Positions 1 through 11,285 of a DNA stretch of 64,000 nt are shown here, one piece after another (position 1 is the first letter of the stretch; each line of letters starts with the position of its first letter). This stretch comes from Astragalus membranaceus. Its lineage: Eukaryota > Streptophyta > Magnoliopsida > Fabales > Fabaceae. Under the pieces are notes generated by a model. The model did no database searches. It was not told the DNA's origin and saw nothing but the letters and a program-made list of their open reading frames with translations. A program made the translations under genes and the position numbers. The DNA is taken from the NCBI GenBank assembly GCA_039519185.1, contig CM076846.1, positions 182,203,068 to 182,267,067 of the forward strand, written 5' to 3'.

Positions 1-1532
1 AGGCTTTGCATCTTTTTTTGTTATCAAATATTTAATGGCTGAATGGTCTGTGAAGACTATTACCTTAGTGCCAACCAAATATGATCTAAATTTATCAAAT
101 GCAAAGACTACAGCTAATAGTTCTTTTTCAGTGACTGTGTAATTCAATTGAACTTCCACAAGTGTTTTGCTAGCATAATATATAGAGTGAAAAATTTTAT
201 CATACCTTTGCCCAAGGACAGCTCCAATGGCAAAGTCACTAGCATCACACATAAGCTCAAAAGGCTTACTCCAGTCAGGAGCTATAATAACTGGTGCTGT
301 TATTAAAGCTTTCTTTAATTTATCAAAGGCTAATATGCATGGTTCATCAAATATAAAGGGGTTATCATGTTGTAACAATTGGCACAAGGGTTTGGAGATT
401 TTTGAAAAATCTTTTATGAATCTCCTATAGAACCCAGCATGCCCCAAAAAGCTTCTAATACCTTTGATGTTTGTTGGAGGAGATAGCTTCTCAATGACCT
501 CTATTTTTGCCTTGTCCACTTCCAATCCTTTTTTGGATACCTTATGCCCCAAAACTATACCTTCTTGCACCATAAAATGGCATTTCTCCCAGTTCAGCAC
601 AAGATTAGTTTCTTCACATCTAATCAAGATTTCTTCCAAGTTGGATAGGCATAGATGGAATGTTTCTCCAAACACAGAAATCATCCATGAAAACTTCCAT
701 GGATCTTTCAATGTAGTCAGAAAATTGCCATCACACACCTTTGAAAAGTGGCAGGTGCATTACACAGGCCAAATGGCATCCTTCTAAAAGCAAAGGTGCC
801 ATATGGACAAGTGAAAGTAGTTTTCTGCTGGTCTTCAGGTAATATTGCAATCTGGTTATAACCTGAATAACCATCAAGAAAGCAATAAAATTCTTTACCT
901 GCTAGCCTGTCCAGCATCTGGTCAATGAAAGGTAATGGAAAATGGTCCTTTCTTGTTGCCTTATTCAACCTCCTGTAATCCATGCATATTCTCCAGCCTG
1001 TTATCTTTCTGGTTGGAAGCAGCTCATTCATTTCATTTGTTATTACTGTTACCCCTCCCTTCTTTGGCACACACTGCACAGGACTAACCCAAGCACTGTC
1101 AGAAATAGGGTAAACAATACCTGCATCCAACCACTTGATGATTTCTTTCTTCACCACCTCTTTCATAATTGGATTCAACCTCCTCTGCCCTTCAATGTAA
1201 TTTTTAGAGTCTTCTTCTAACACAATTCTGTGCATACAAATGGTTGGACTGATACCTTTTATGTCTGACATTTGCCAACCAATTGCCTTTTTATGCCGCT
1301 GTAGCGTCTGAATCAGATCATGTTCCTGCTTTTCAGAAAGGTCAGCAGCAATTATAACAGGCAAAGTACTATTGTTACCTAGATAAGCATATTTGAGGTG
1401 TGAAGGAAACTCTTTAAGTTCCAGAGTTGGTGGTTGTTCAGTGGAGGGGAGATCCTTTCTTATGTCTGAATTCTCCTGCTCCAAAGATTCATATTTCTTT
1501 GCCCAAATTTCTTTGGCTGACTGTTCCTCCTC
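1..1532 (-). pseudogene. reverse transcriptase / RNase H part of Athila pol (broken, runs off window)
   Basis: Residues such as VPKKGGVTVI, WRICMDYRRLNKATRKDHFP and FYCFLDGYSGYNQI (about 1000-900) are RT palm motifs, followed by TFAFRRMPFGLCNAPATFQRC. After position 717 the frame shifts by a small deletion and shifts again near 690; beyond that the RT thumb and the RNase H start (D-A-S-D-F-A-I-G-A-V-L-G-Q style) remain readable down to position 1. An in-frame TGA at 1533-1535 separates it from the protease. The enzyme would copy element RNA into DNA; this copy cannot make it in one frame. Confidence 0.85.
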
Positions 1533-2033
1533 TCATGTAGCTTCTGTGTCAGATGCTGTATCTTCACTGCTGTCCAGTAATTGCCTTAGATGATCTGTGC
1601 TTTTCTGGAAGTGATCCTGAACTACTTTATCAATAACAGACACAAAGGAGCACTCTTCTAGATTGGGCCCTGGAAATTTCATAGCATTGAGAATGTTGAA
1701 CTTGACCTCTTGGTCATTGACCCTCATGATCAATTCTCCTCTTTGCACATCTATCAAAGTTCTTCCAGTGGCCAAGAATGGTCTTCCCAATATGATGGGG
1801 ACTTCTTTATCTGCATCAAAGTCCAAGATTACAAAATCAACAGGAAATACAAATTTGTCTACCTTTATTAGAACATCTTCTAAGATTCCTTCTGGATATG
1901 CAAGAGTTCTATCAGCTAGCTGCAGTGTAAGTGAGGTAGGTCTGGCTGTTCCCACTCCTAGCTGAGTGTATATGGACTTAGGCATGAGATTTATGCTGGC
2001 TCCCAAATCACACAGGGCACGGCCAGAGTAAAA
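1533..2033 (-). pseudogene. aspartic protease region of Athila gag-pol
   Basis: The peptide begins with a G-R-A-L-C-D-L-G-A-S-I-N-L-M-P pattern, the retropepsin active site in its plant gypsy form (D-L-G-A-S in place of D-T/S-G-A), followed by I-L-G-R-P-F-L-A-T-G typical of the flap/C-terminal part. It is in the same frame as gag but separated from it by a TGA at 2034-2036, and ends at a second TGA at 1533-1535. The first Met is at 2006, but the active-site strand starts upstream of it, so the domain was once part of a longer polyprotein. Confidence 0.8.
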
Positions 2034-2036
2034 ATT

Positions 2037-4049
2037 TCAAATTGAGCATGGTATAGTAAAACTGCCAGGATCCTTTGATTTGGGTGGGAGCTTGTTTTGC
2101 ATCAACATGCTGCATTCCCCAGTCATTGCCACTGTTTCAAACTCCCCTAGTCTCCTCCTCTTAGTAAGCACATCCTTCATAAACTTTGCATAGTTAGGCA
2201 TTTGTTGAAGAGCCTCCACCAAAGAAACATTAATGTGCAATTGTTTAAGGACTTCTAGGAATTTGTTAAATTGCTTGTCTTCATGAGCCTTTCGAAGTCT
2301 TTGAGGGTATGGAGGATCTGGGTATGTTGGTGGTGTTCTATCAACAACAGGCGCTATAGCGGTAGGTTCAGGCGCTGTAGCGCTTGTTGTAGGTTCTTTT
2401 TGTTTTTCAGAATTTTTGTTTTTTTCATCATCTGAAACAGTTGATGATCCTGTCAAATCTCTCCCACTCCTTAAGGTTATAGCTTTTACATGCTCCTTCC
2501 CTGCAGTACCTGAAGTTGAAGCTTCTGTAGTGGATGGTAATGATCCACTGATTCTTTGGGAAAGGACATTAGCTAATTGCCCCATCTGTACTTCTAGATT
2601 TTTAATGGAAGCTTCATGAGTTTTCAGGGCTGTCTTGCAATCACTCATGAAACCTTTCATCAATCCTTCCAATGAATTATCTATCACAGGGGCATTCTGT
2701 CTTTGGTAATTCTGAGCAGGGAATCCTGGTGGAGTTGCTGGAGCACTATAATTAGGTGATGTTGCATTGTTGGCTCCCCATCTGAAATTGGGGTGGTTCT
2801 TCCAACCAGGATTATATGTATTTGAGTAGGGATTATTGTTTTTATTGAAACCCACAAAGTTCACAGAGACAGGATTACCAGGACATTCTTCATACAAATG
2901 CTCTCCTCCACAGTATACACAGCTTACTGACCCTGGAGAGGCTTGCTCAATAATAGCTACTGTAGGTTCATGTACCGCTGCAGCGGTAACCGCTACAGCG
3001 TTTGATGTGCTCATAGATTTTATCATGTTAGTAAGAGAGGCAACCTGTGCAGATAAAGTAGAAACTTCACTTACTTCATGCACACCAGCTACTTTCTTTT
3101 GCTGAGCTAACCTTTCTGTAGGCCATTGGTAGCTATTTGTGGCAATGTCATCAATCAGTTCACATGCCTCATTGTAGGAGGTTTTTAACAACACACCCCC
3201 TGATGAAACATCTAACATTTGTCTGGTTGTTGGATCTAGTCCATTGTAGAAGGTCTCCATTTGGATAATCACAGGTATACCATGATGAGGGCACTTTCTC
3301 AACAACTCCTTCCATCTTTCCCATGCTTCAAACAGTGTTTCAGCATCTCTTTGTCTGAATGCAGTAACCTCATTCCTCATTCTTGCATTCTTACTTGGAG
3401 GAAAGTATTTTGCTAAGAATTTCTCAGCCATTTCATTCCAAGTATGGATAGAGTTAGGCTCAAGAGAAGTTAACCAAGCCTTTGCTCTATCCTTCAGGGA
3501 ATAAAGAAAAAGTTTTAATCTGAATGCATCATCACTTACCCCTGGGATGATGAAGTTACTGCAGACTTCCAAAAATTGCTTTAAGTGTAAATATGGATCC
3601 TCTTGAGGAGCACCACCAAACTGTCCCACTGTTTGCAGCATTTGGAACATCATAGGTTTGAATTCAAATTGAGCTGTGTTGAGAGTAGGTCTTGCTATGC
3701 TTGTCTCCATGGTTTGTGGATCAAACACAGCATAGTCCCTCATTGGTCTATCTCTGTCATTTACCATTTGAGCAGGTCCTTCATTTATGAATTGATGTCT
3801 GTACCAGTCCTCTTTGTCATGTAAGGTTGGAGTGGGTGGCTGCTGATGTCTACCTCTACCCCTTCCACCTGGTTCAGTCCCTCCTCTACCAGAGCTAGAT
3901 CTGCCCTGTAGAGTGTGAGCTCTACCAGAATTGGTCCTATGGCTATGTTCTGACATGGTAGGTCTGAGCCTATGAAGATGTCTTAGCTTCCCGAACCTTC
4001 TCTCTGGATCTGAGTATGGTTCAAATTCTGGTGGTTGAGACCTGGGCAT
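2037..4049 (-). CDS. Athila Gag polyprotein, 670 aa
   Basis: A long open frame starting at Met 4049. Around residues 120-310 it has the retrotransposon gag fold signature (KLFLYSLKDRAKAWL, WNEMAEKFLAKYFPP, FRQRDAETLFEAWERWKELL). A CCHC-like knuckle C-V-Y-C-G-G-E-H-L-Y-E-E-C lies near residue 380. It would form the virus-like particle that packages element RNA. It is followed in frame by the protease after one stop codon. Several CGCTRYAGCG palindromes lie inside its coding sequence (see the repeat entry). It is intact in itself but belongs to a dead element. Confidence 0.85.
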   Translation of the reverse strand: MPRSQPPEFEPYSDPERRFGKLRHLHRLRPTMSEHSHRTNSGRAHTLQGRSSSGRGGTEPGGRGRGRHQQPPTPTLHDKEDWYRHQFINEGPAQMVNDRDRPMRDYAVFDPQTMETSIARPTLNTAQFEFKPMMFQMLQTVGQFGGAPQEDPYLHLKQFLEVCSNFIIPGVSDDAFRLKLFLYSLKDRAKAWLTSLEPNSIHTWNEMAEKFLAKYFPPSKNARMRNEVTAFRQRDAETLFEAWERWKELLRKCPHHGIPVIIQMETFYNGLDPTTRQMLDVSSGGVLLKTSYNEACELIDDIATNSYQWPTERLAQQKKVAGVHEVSEVSTLSAQVASLTNMIKSMSTSNAVAVTAAAVHEPTVAIIEQASPGSVSCVYCGGEHLYEECPGNPVSVNFVGFNKNNNPYSNTYNPGWKNHPNFRWGANNATSPNYSAPATPPGFPAQNYQRQNAPVIDNSLEGLMKGFMSDCKTALKTHEASIKNLEVQMGQLANVLSQRISGSLPSTTEASTSGTAGKEHVKAITLRSGRDLTGSSTVSDDEKNKNSEKQKEPTTSATAPEPTAIAPVVDRTPPTYPDPPYPQRLRKAHEDKQFNKFLEVLKQLHINVSLVEALQQMPNYAKFMKDVLTKRRRLGEFETVAMTGECSMLMQNKLPPKSKDPGSFTIPCSI

Positions 4050-4148
4050 ACGCTGTAGCGCTTACTGCTGCAGCAACAAGAAACAACACACCAGTGTAAA
4101 ATAGGCACCAAGTTTACTAAAAACTTAAACAATGAAAATTAAATGCAA

Positions 4149-4166
4149 TCCCCGGCAACGGCGCCA
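4149..4166 (-). other. primer binding site complementary to tRNA-Asp
   Basis: The plus-strand text ATCCCCGGCAACGGCGCCA equals the 3' end, including CCA, of plant tRNA-Asp(GTC). On the minus strand it is therefore the primer binding site for minus-strand DNA synthesis, six bases from the proposed LTR edge and just upstream of gag, as expected for Athila elements. Confidence 0.85.
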
Positions 4167-4172
4167 AAAACT

Positions 4173-5687
4173 TGTTGTGCGAAAAGGTGATGTGCAAGTA
4201 TACACAATCGCAACAAGTAATATATTGATAAGTAAAGTTCGTTCCCACAGGGATTGGAATTAATCTACGAAGTTTGAGTGATTAGAATCTTGGTGAAAAG
4301 AATTAAGTGACAAGTAAATGTGAAGAGTTGTAAACATTATAAGTTATTATAAAACAGTATTAAGTTTGCAGTAATTAAAAGTGAGTTGGATAGCTCAATA
4401 GTTATGTAAGTCCCCAAGAGTAATGTTCAGATAATATTAGACGCTGTAGCGTTAAGCGCTGTAGCGCTTCAGAATCCTTAGACGCTGTAGCGCCTTGGTG
4501 GCGTGCCTTTCAGTCACTTTCGTCAGGGCTATGTTACAAGACTCCTATGTCTAGGCTCTAAATAAGTTTTACCCCTGTATATTAAGCTTCTACAACATTT
4601 GCCTTATGAACTACTACTCCCCTATGTCTAGAGTTAAGTAGTGCTTCCTTTAAATGTCTTTAAAGGGTTTTCATTCATATCATTCCTTGAGTTCTCTTTG
4701 TGAACCATGTCTGTACCCACAAAGTTACCTTGTTTTAGTTGATCATTCCTAAACCAAGATTGAAAGTATTATGACACAAGGAATAAAACACAAACATCAT
4801 AATATTATACAAAAGTTACTCAAGGTTCATTACATACCAAGAACAATCCAACTACAACAAAGTTAGCTCATCACAAGTTCCATCAACATAATACAACTAG
4901 AGAGTATGTATTATCGTATGAAGACAAGAGAAGAGTGGTTGCAAAAGATGCACTCCAATGATCCCAAGTAGCATACAAGAGATGAAGTTGAGGCGTGAGC
5001 AAAACCTTGAATGAGAACTTAGAAAACTATGCTAAAAAATATAAAAGCTTCAAAAGTGTGTATCAATGGAGAATGGCTACGGTGTCAAGTGTAAGTCTTC
5101 TCTTCAAAGTTACAACAACTTGTCTACGTCTATTGCCTCTTGGTGAAGCAATCTTAATTAATCTAAATAATATCTAAGTTTTAATAGAATAATAATATTA
5201 CATGATGATTATTAAACTTAGATATTATCCTTAAAGCACTTTACAAAAAGTGGTAATGATGGAATACAACAACTATCACATGGGTTCCATTTAGGAGGCG
5301 CCAAGTGTAATTTAGCATCCATTTGAAAGTCAACAATTCCAGCTGAGAGGAAGAGATAAGGGTGGTGACTCATCATGTCCTTAAGTGGCCACACAAATAT
5401 CTTAATAGTCAGCCGTCATATAACGCTGTAGCGTTTCCTTGATAGCACACGCTGCAGCGCTAAAGCAAAACATCAAACATATTCACAAAGGCATTGACTA
5501 TGCCCAACTTTTAAGGAATTGACTTATAACTTATATTTATCCTAATATTCATATATTCACATATTTAAGCACTAGAATTACTTGAGAAATAAACTTGACT
5601 TAAGTATTAGGAGCATAAATAACCTATATAAAATAAGGTTATCACTGTCTAAGAACCAACCCCATGTTTCCCACTCTCTAACCAACA
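4173..5687 (-). repeat. 5' LTR of the Athila element
   Basis: The inner edge next to the primer site is TGTTG on the plus strand (CAACA at the LTR end on the minus strand). The outer edge is proposed at CAACA, 5683-5687, giving a matched TGTTG/CAACA pair and a length of 1515 bp, normal for this lineage. The second LTR is outside the window, so the outer edge rests only on this symmetry. It contains five copies of the CGCTGTAGCG-type palindrome and no gene. Confidence 0.55.
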
Positions 5688-5744
5688 AAAAAGGCTATAG
5701 CAGCAAAGACGGAAATAACCACTACAACAGATTTGGGGATTGGG

Positions 5745-6150
5745 AGCGCTTTTTTTGCCATCAGTAGCGCTTTCGGGCGCTCCTTAAGCTTGCGCTCCTG
5801 TTGCCAATCCGCCAAAGGTAGCGCTCAAAAAGCTCTACCAATGAACAGGCAAGAGGAGCGCTTTATGTAAAAAGCGCTACTTATGGTCTTAGCGCATCTA
5901 AGCAAGAGTAGCGCTTTTTTGTTAAAGCGCTCCTTATTCCCGGATGCGCTTAGACCATAGGTTGCGCTTTTTGTATCAAGCGCTGCTTATGGTCTTAGCA
6001 CATGTAACCAAGAGTAGCGCTTTCTTATAAAAGCGCTCCTTATGGTCTTAGCGCATGTACCAAGAGTAGCGCTTTCTTGTAAAAGCGCTCCTTATGGTCT
6101 TAGCGCATGTAACCAAGCGTAGCGCTTTCTTGTAAAAGCGCTCCTTATGC
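5745..6150. repeat. left subterminal repeat array of the CACTA element
   Basis: Repeated AGCGCTTT...AAAAGCGCTCCTTATGG units, partly alternating with TCTTAGCGCATGTA spacers, about ten copies in both orientations. In En/Spm elements such arrays bind the TNPA-type protein (family knowledge); binding by the protein encoded here is inference. Confidence 0.85.
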
Positions 6151-6340
6151 CTAATTTTTTTCTAAAGAATTTCTTGTCTGCTTCTTCTATATTACCAATT
6201 CCCAGCTCCCTGCAACCAGAAACCAAATAACAAACAACCAGCAACAACAACAAACAACCAGCAACCAACAACAAACTTCCAAATAAAATTCCAAATCAAA
6301 AACCAATTTCAAATCAAATTCCACCTAATTTATAAATCCA

Positions 6341-6342
<2 letters not shown>

Positions 6343-6407
<65 letters not shown>
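6343..6407. repeat. (AT)n microsatellite
   Basis: Uninterrupted AT/TA dinucleotide run of about 65 bases, downstream of the stop codon of the CACTA gene. Confidence 0.95.
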
Positions 6408-6410
<3 letters not shown>

Positions 6411-6511
6411 CAACATATGTGCCACCAAAATTACATAACTCCTCATGTACCAAAAGATCAACGAAAATTACAACATATATCCAATGAGGTAGGATATCCA
6501 AAAAAATTACA

Positions 6512-7526
6512 TCAATTTCGATTTGCATGAATCAAACCGGCAACTTGACGACACCACCCTCCTTTGAGCTCAGTAAGTTCCTCATCAGAAAATTGAGCTC
6601 CACGCACATATTCAGGAAAATACTGAAAAAATAAAATAAAATGAACTTAGAATTATATCAATATCAATTAGAAATTGAATTACTTGTCAAAAACAAACTA
6701 TCAAAGTACATACATGGATTGGAATTTCCATTTGGTTGTGAGTGATGATGTCCTTCATAAACTTCATTACATAGTACCCGCAATCATTGCCGTTTGGTTG
6801 TTTGGGACTCTATAAAACAAAAGATTACTTTGTTATTAAATTTAATTAATTACATATGCATAAGAATATTGATTATAAACTTACTTTTATTGCTATCCAT
6901 TTTGTAGAAGATGATGATTTTCTGTACGCAGTCCTAACATCATGCAATCCCCAATAAGTTGCCAAAGCACTGAAACAACATCATATATATAACTATATTA
7001 ATCGAAATACATACATAATTTAAATTATGAAATATGCGAGGGATCTAAATACACACCTATTATAAATACTCCCACCAGCTTGGGGTAGTTGTTGTAATGA
7101 CCTTGCAGTGAATCCAAATAGAAAATCACATCTCTTTTGGGATCAACAGCCAACAATATCCAATGGGTCCTATAAATTTTTTGAATAATCAAATTAATGA
7201 CAAATATTTCACAAATACATGTTATATACGATTGATATATATATAGATTAAATTACTCACCCTAAGTTGATGGGTGCCAAAAACAAAGTATCACAGCTTA
7301 ATTGATGTGCTAGTGCCAAGCGCCAATCGATATTGGCTTTAACATCTACCTTGCTTCTTTCCATTTGTGCCTTGCATTTTTCTATATGATCTTTTGACAT
7401 TGTTTTATCCAGAGGGATATTAAGTAGAAAAGTACTTTCGTGGCATAAGAACAGAAATCTTTGTGTTTGTTTTCTTGGGACCAATATCTCATGGTACAAA
7501 TACATTTAATTAAAATGTATACAAAT

Positions 7527-7576
<50 letters not shown>

Positions 7577-9915
7577 TAATAACATATACCACTGAAATAA
7601 TAAGATAGATACATACCTGATATATGCTCTAATAGTAGTCGCACTTGCCCACTCGTGCTCATATACCACTGCGAGTTCCTCTAGATTCAAAGTCAGTGTT
7701 TGCTCCTCTCCAAAAATTTCTGTATCCATCAATGACTATTATGGTTGCACTACCCATGTGGTTTGACGCATGGATTTTTAAATAACTGATGGACTCCATG
7801 GGATTATTAGAAGATCTGCCAGCAATAGACGAGGAAGGTCGGGATTCAATCTCTTTCCCGCTAGCTATTTGCCGAGACACTTTTGTCTTGCCAGCAATAA
7901 AAGGGGAAGGTTGGGATTCGCCAACATTCCCACTAACTTTGTCACCCTTTCCAGCAGTAGAAGATAAAGGTCGAGATCTTCCTTTGCCAACATTCCCACT
8001 AACTTTAGATTTTTCCCTTTGAGATACCTATATATTTGGAAGGATAATTAGTTGGTAACAAATATAGTTGGAAAGATAATATATGACATGAGCTAATAAA
8101 TTACTAACAAATATATTGTCACTTACATTGATAAGGTTTGCTGGCCATGCCACAAAGGTACCAATTGTATCATCCACAGTCATGATCCCTATATTGTTTA
8201 CTGGTACAGGCAAGTTTGCATCCCCCACAATTGCAATGTCAACTTTGACCCTCACATGATTTTCGGGTATGGGTAGATTGTGCAGTAATGTGCCCAGCTC
8301 ATTACAAATTACTCCCCTTGCAACCAATTTAAGCGGGTTTGATATATATAGTTCACAATCATTATTGTTACCCTGAAACAATGATAAACAAAAATTAGAA
8401 TATGTATAAATTGATTTAATATGTACAAGAAAAAGAGGATCTAATGATTAATACCTCATTGGAAGCAATATTGGTACAACTATCTCTGAAGCTATCTAGC
8501 TTAGGGGATGGTAGATCAGTCCTTGGTCCAACTCTATCTTTTAATTCCGCAACTTCATTCATTAGCTTGTACACCAATTGTTCCAAATGTCTTTCTCTAC
8601 TTTCTTTTTTATTAGGCCTATTTGGACCCCATAAAGAGGTCGGAGTGACACCAAATCCCAAACCCCTCAGACGACCTGAATACTCTTCACGTTCCAAAGC
8701 ACGGCCAAGGATGTCTTTCCCACCATCACAATCAGTTATCACTCCTTGTTCTATTGATTGTGATATGGACTCCTGGCTCACAAAAATTATTAGACATTAT
8801 AACTATCATCAAAATTACAAAACAATTTTAATTTTATCATACTTACAATTCTTTGAGACACCTCTTTCGTTTTCGGATCGTTAATCACACCATCATTGTT
8901 TACTCGGGCTTCTAGCCACAAAACATGCCGGTCAATGGATTCTTGAGTTGGATCTTTCCCGGCCTCCACTAGCTGTTAAAATTTACCAATTGATAATAAA
9001 TATATCAAAAGATTCATTTATAATAGTGAAAGTTGAAATAATGGAAGTTGTGCCTACCATTTTTTCTTCAATGTCTTGATAACCCTTAACACCGCCTCTA
9101 TAAGGGTAATCAGGACTTCTTGCTCTCTCTCGATTTTCATTGCATAATGTCTATAAAGACACATAAATATACATTAATGCATAATAATTGTCAAATATAG
9201 TTAAGTTAAAAGGTAATTGTACAAACCAAGAAGTCCTCATCTTCGGTGCGTTTGGTTATAAAGACATTCCAATCCCCCTGTGTTATCATCCCACTATATA
9301 GTGGTGGGGGAAGGTGTATGAAGTTCCCTTCATCATCTGTCATCCATTTATTTTTTAGGATAGTTCTGAACTTCCTATGTAACCTTCCAGCTTTCATAAG
9401 GCAGGATTCTTTTCGAGACTCGTCCACATCAAAATAAGTCTGCTTACACATAAACAATGAAAAGATTATAAATACATGCTTACATAATTATAAAAGAAGA
9501 TAACTATATAGATTTAAAATTATATACCTGGATCAAACACCATAGCTCCTCTTTGAGTTTTTCAAAAGCGATATTATGTTTATCATGCCATCTATTGATT
9601 GTAATCGGAACTGTTTGCTTCACCTTAGTACCAATGAAGCTAGTCAACTGTTTACCATTTGGACCAATTGGTTGGCCTTTAACATTCCATTGGACCTACA
9701 TTATTACTTATGTAAATTAGATAACAAACGGTTTAAACTAAGTAATAAATTTAGTTAATTAGTAAGTATCTTACTGGAAGTTTAGGAAGTCCTTTACTCG
9801 CCCGATTGATTATATTCTTTTTAACGGTCATTCAACGGCGAGTGGCCTTTTTTGGGGGCTCATGATCACTCTCATGAGCAGTATCATGCCCACTATCATG
9901 ACTATGCGATGTCAT
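6512..9915 (-). CDS. CACTA-borne Ptta/En-Spm + DUF8039 + Ulp1-like cysteine protease gene, 13 exons
   Basis: Exons worked out by eye, minus strand: 9775-9915, 9528-9695, 9227-9439, 9058-9150, 8847-8972, 8455-8772, 8127-8372, 7617-8027, about 7261-7502, 7057-7169, 6885-6969, 6714-6809, 6512-6622. Exons 2-6 carry the plant Ptta/En-Spm region (LHRKFRTILKNKWM, then GRLRGLGFGVTP and a short coiled stretch). Exon 7 looks like DUF8039 (VDDTIGTFVAWPANLI). Exons 9-13 form a C48/Ulp1-like peptidase: THWILLAVD has the catalytic His, FYLDS the Asp, and QPNGNDCGYYVMKFM the Cys. Ulp1 enzymes cleave SUMO; here a role in transposition is unknown. Damage: TGA at 9832-9834 in exon 1 (an in-frame ATG follows directly), a frame problem near 7740 in exon 8, and no clear acceptor for exon 9. 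Probably a recently inactivated gene. Confidence 0.8.
7530..7572. repeat. (AAT)n microsatellite inside intron 8 of the CACTA gene
   Basis: About 14 AAT/ATA units. It lies in the intron between exons 8 and 9 of the Ulp1-like gene. Confidence 0.9.
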
Positions 9916-10544
9916 CTGACCTGCGATAAAACATAATCAGTGTTATTGTTATATCTACGCATACACTTATCACATTTCTTGTAGAAATCATATTATTAAA
10001 ATAATCAAAAGATGATATTTCTCATCATCACCAGTACGCACAACTCACTAGTTAAAATCTAGTTCCTAATAAATACCCTGAACTTGTTTCTCAAATAAGA
10101 TCAAAATGAAAATACACGTTGCTTAAGTTTCAACTAGCTCACAAGTTACAGTCACAGAATTATTGGAACACAACATCAATGTATAATACTAATGCATCAT
10201 AACCAGCTAGCCAACAAAATTGAGTTATTCTAAATTTGTATTTTATAAAGCATAGTGATTGATAACCTTTATAAGTGGGACAAGAGGAAGCTGAATGGAA
10301 GTTGGATAAACAACCAGGGTTTGCAACAAGGCGTGCAGTCTTTATTTCCTCTCTTAAAACCTCGGTCAATCTATGTACAACTTCTTCCTGTTACAGATAA
10401 CTAGATAAACTCAGCAGCCGTTTCCTCATCAGCCAACAATGGAACAAAATCTGTTTATTTTATATCACCAAATTCAATTTTCTCCTTAAAAAATGGGAGA
10501 AAAAGAAGAAGAGGAAGAAAACAACTAACCCACAGGGAGGACGG

Positions 10545-10875
10545 CGTGGAAGTTGAATGGAAGGACGGCGTGGTCGCAGCAAACGCGAAAGGAGGGCGCA
10601 GGGTTGAGAGCGTACGCGGCGGAGGGAGGAGAGGCGAGGGTGGAGGCGTGGTCGAAGGAGAGCGTACGAAGGAGAGCGTTGTCGAAGGAGAGACGGTGTG
10701 GTCGAAGGAGGGCGTACGAAGCTCTAAGGCGGCGACGCAGGGTGGAGGAGGGAGGAGAGGCGAGGGTGGAGGCGTGGTCGAAGGAGAGCGTACGAAGGAG
10801 AGACGGCGTGGTCGAAGGAGAGCGTACGAAGCTCTAAGGCGGCGGCGCAGGGTGGAGGAGGCGAGGGTGGAGGCG
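10545..10875. repeat. irregular GC-rich repeat cluster in the leader of the CACTA element
   Basis: Words such as GTCGAAGGAGAGCGTACGAAG and GGTGGAGGAGGGAGGAGAGG recur five or more times in changing order. The region lies upstream of the Ulp1-like gene and next to the right subterminal array. The open frames across it (Pro/Ser- or Gly/Arg-rich) follow from this composition and are not believed to be genes. Confidence 0.75.
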
Positions 10876-10989
10876 GGGATTTTGGAACGTTTTTGCGTTT
10901 CTATACGGAAAGGATGCGTGAGAGGGTTTTTGGGTTTCTGCAACGGGAAGGAGATACAACGCGTGAGGAAATACTATTTTAGAAAATTG

Positions 10990-11285
10990 AGCATAGGTAG
11001 CGCTTTCTAAAAAGCGCCCCTGATGGGGTATGCGAGATTTTGAATGAGGAGCGCTTTTTAGAAAGCGCTCCTGATGGGGTAGCGTGTTTTTAAAATAAGT
11101 AGCGCTCAATAGGAAAGCGCTCCTGATGGGAATGCGAGAGTTTTCAATTAGGAGCGCTTTTTTGGAAAGCGCTACTGATGTTTTAGCGTGATCAAGAATA
11201 AGGAGCGCTTTTCAGAAAAGCGCTACTGATGTTGCTAGATAAGTAGCGTTTTTTTAGAAGCGCTACTAAAGGGTGTGCTCTTTTT
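10990..11285. repeat. right subterminal repeat array of the CACTA element
   Basis: Units of the form GAGCGCTTTTTAGAAAGCGCTCCTGATGGGG repeat about ten times, in inverted pairs. The word AGCGCT matches the left array at 5745-6150, which supports both belonging to one element. Confidence 0.85.

Larger units (their letters stand above)
1297..5459. repeat. dispersed CGCTRYAGCG-type palindromes in the Athila element
   Basis: Ten-base near-palindromes CGCTGTAGCG, CGCTATAGCG, CGCTGCAGCG or the complement CGCTACAGCG occur at 1297-1306, 2352-2361, 2373-2382, 2976-2985, 2991-3000, 4051-4060, 4442-4451, 4457-4466, 4483-4492, 5424-5433 and 5450-5459. They lie in pol, gag, leader and LTR alike and are often extended to 12 bases. 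I found no such cluster elsewhere in the window. Confidence 0.85.
1..5687 (-). mobile_element. Athila-type Ty3/gypsy LTR retrotransposon, decayed, 5' part
   Basis: Read on the minus strand, the order is LTR (4173-5687), tRNA-Asp primer binding site, gag, protease and reverse transcriptase, running out of the window at position 1. The long gag with a CCHC-type knuckle, the RT with an F-M-D-D-F style active site and the tRNA-Asp primer site are typical of the Athila lineage (family knowledge). The polyprotein is broken by in-frame stops at 2034-2036 and 1533-1535 and by small frameshifts near 690-720, so this copy is not functional. The integrase and second LTR lie outside the window. Confidence 0.85.

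Noticed and set aside
10455..10943. 162-codon Pro/Ser-rich reverse ORF and overlapping forward ORFs
   Set aside because: They come from the GC-rich repeat block in the CACTA leader and have no known motif or conserved frame.
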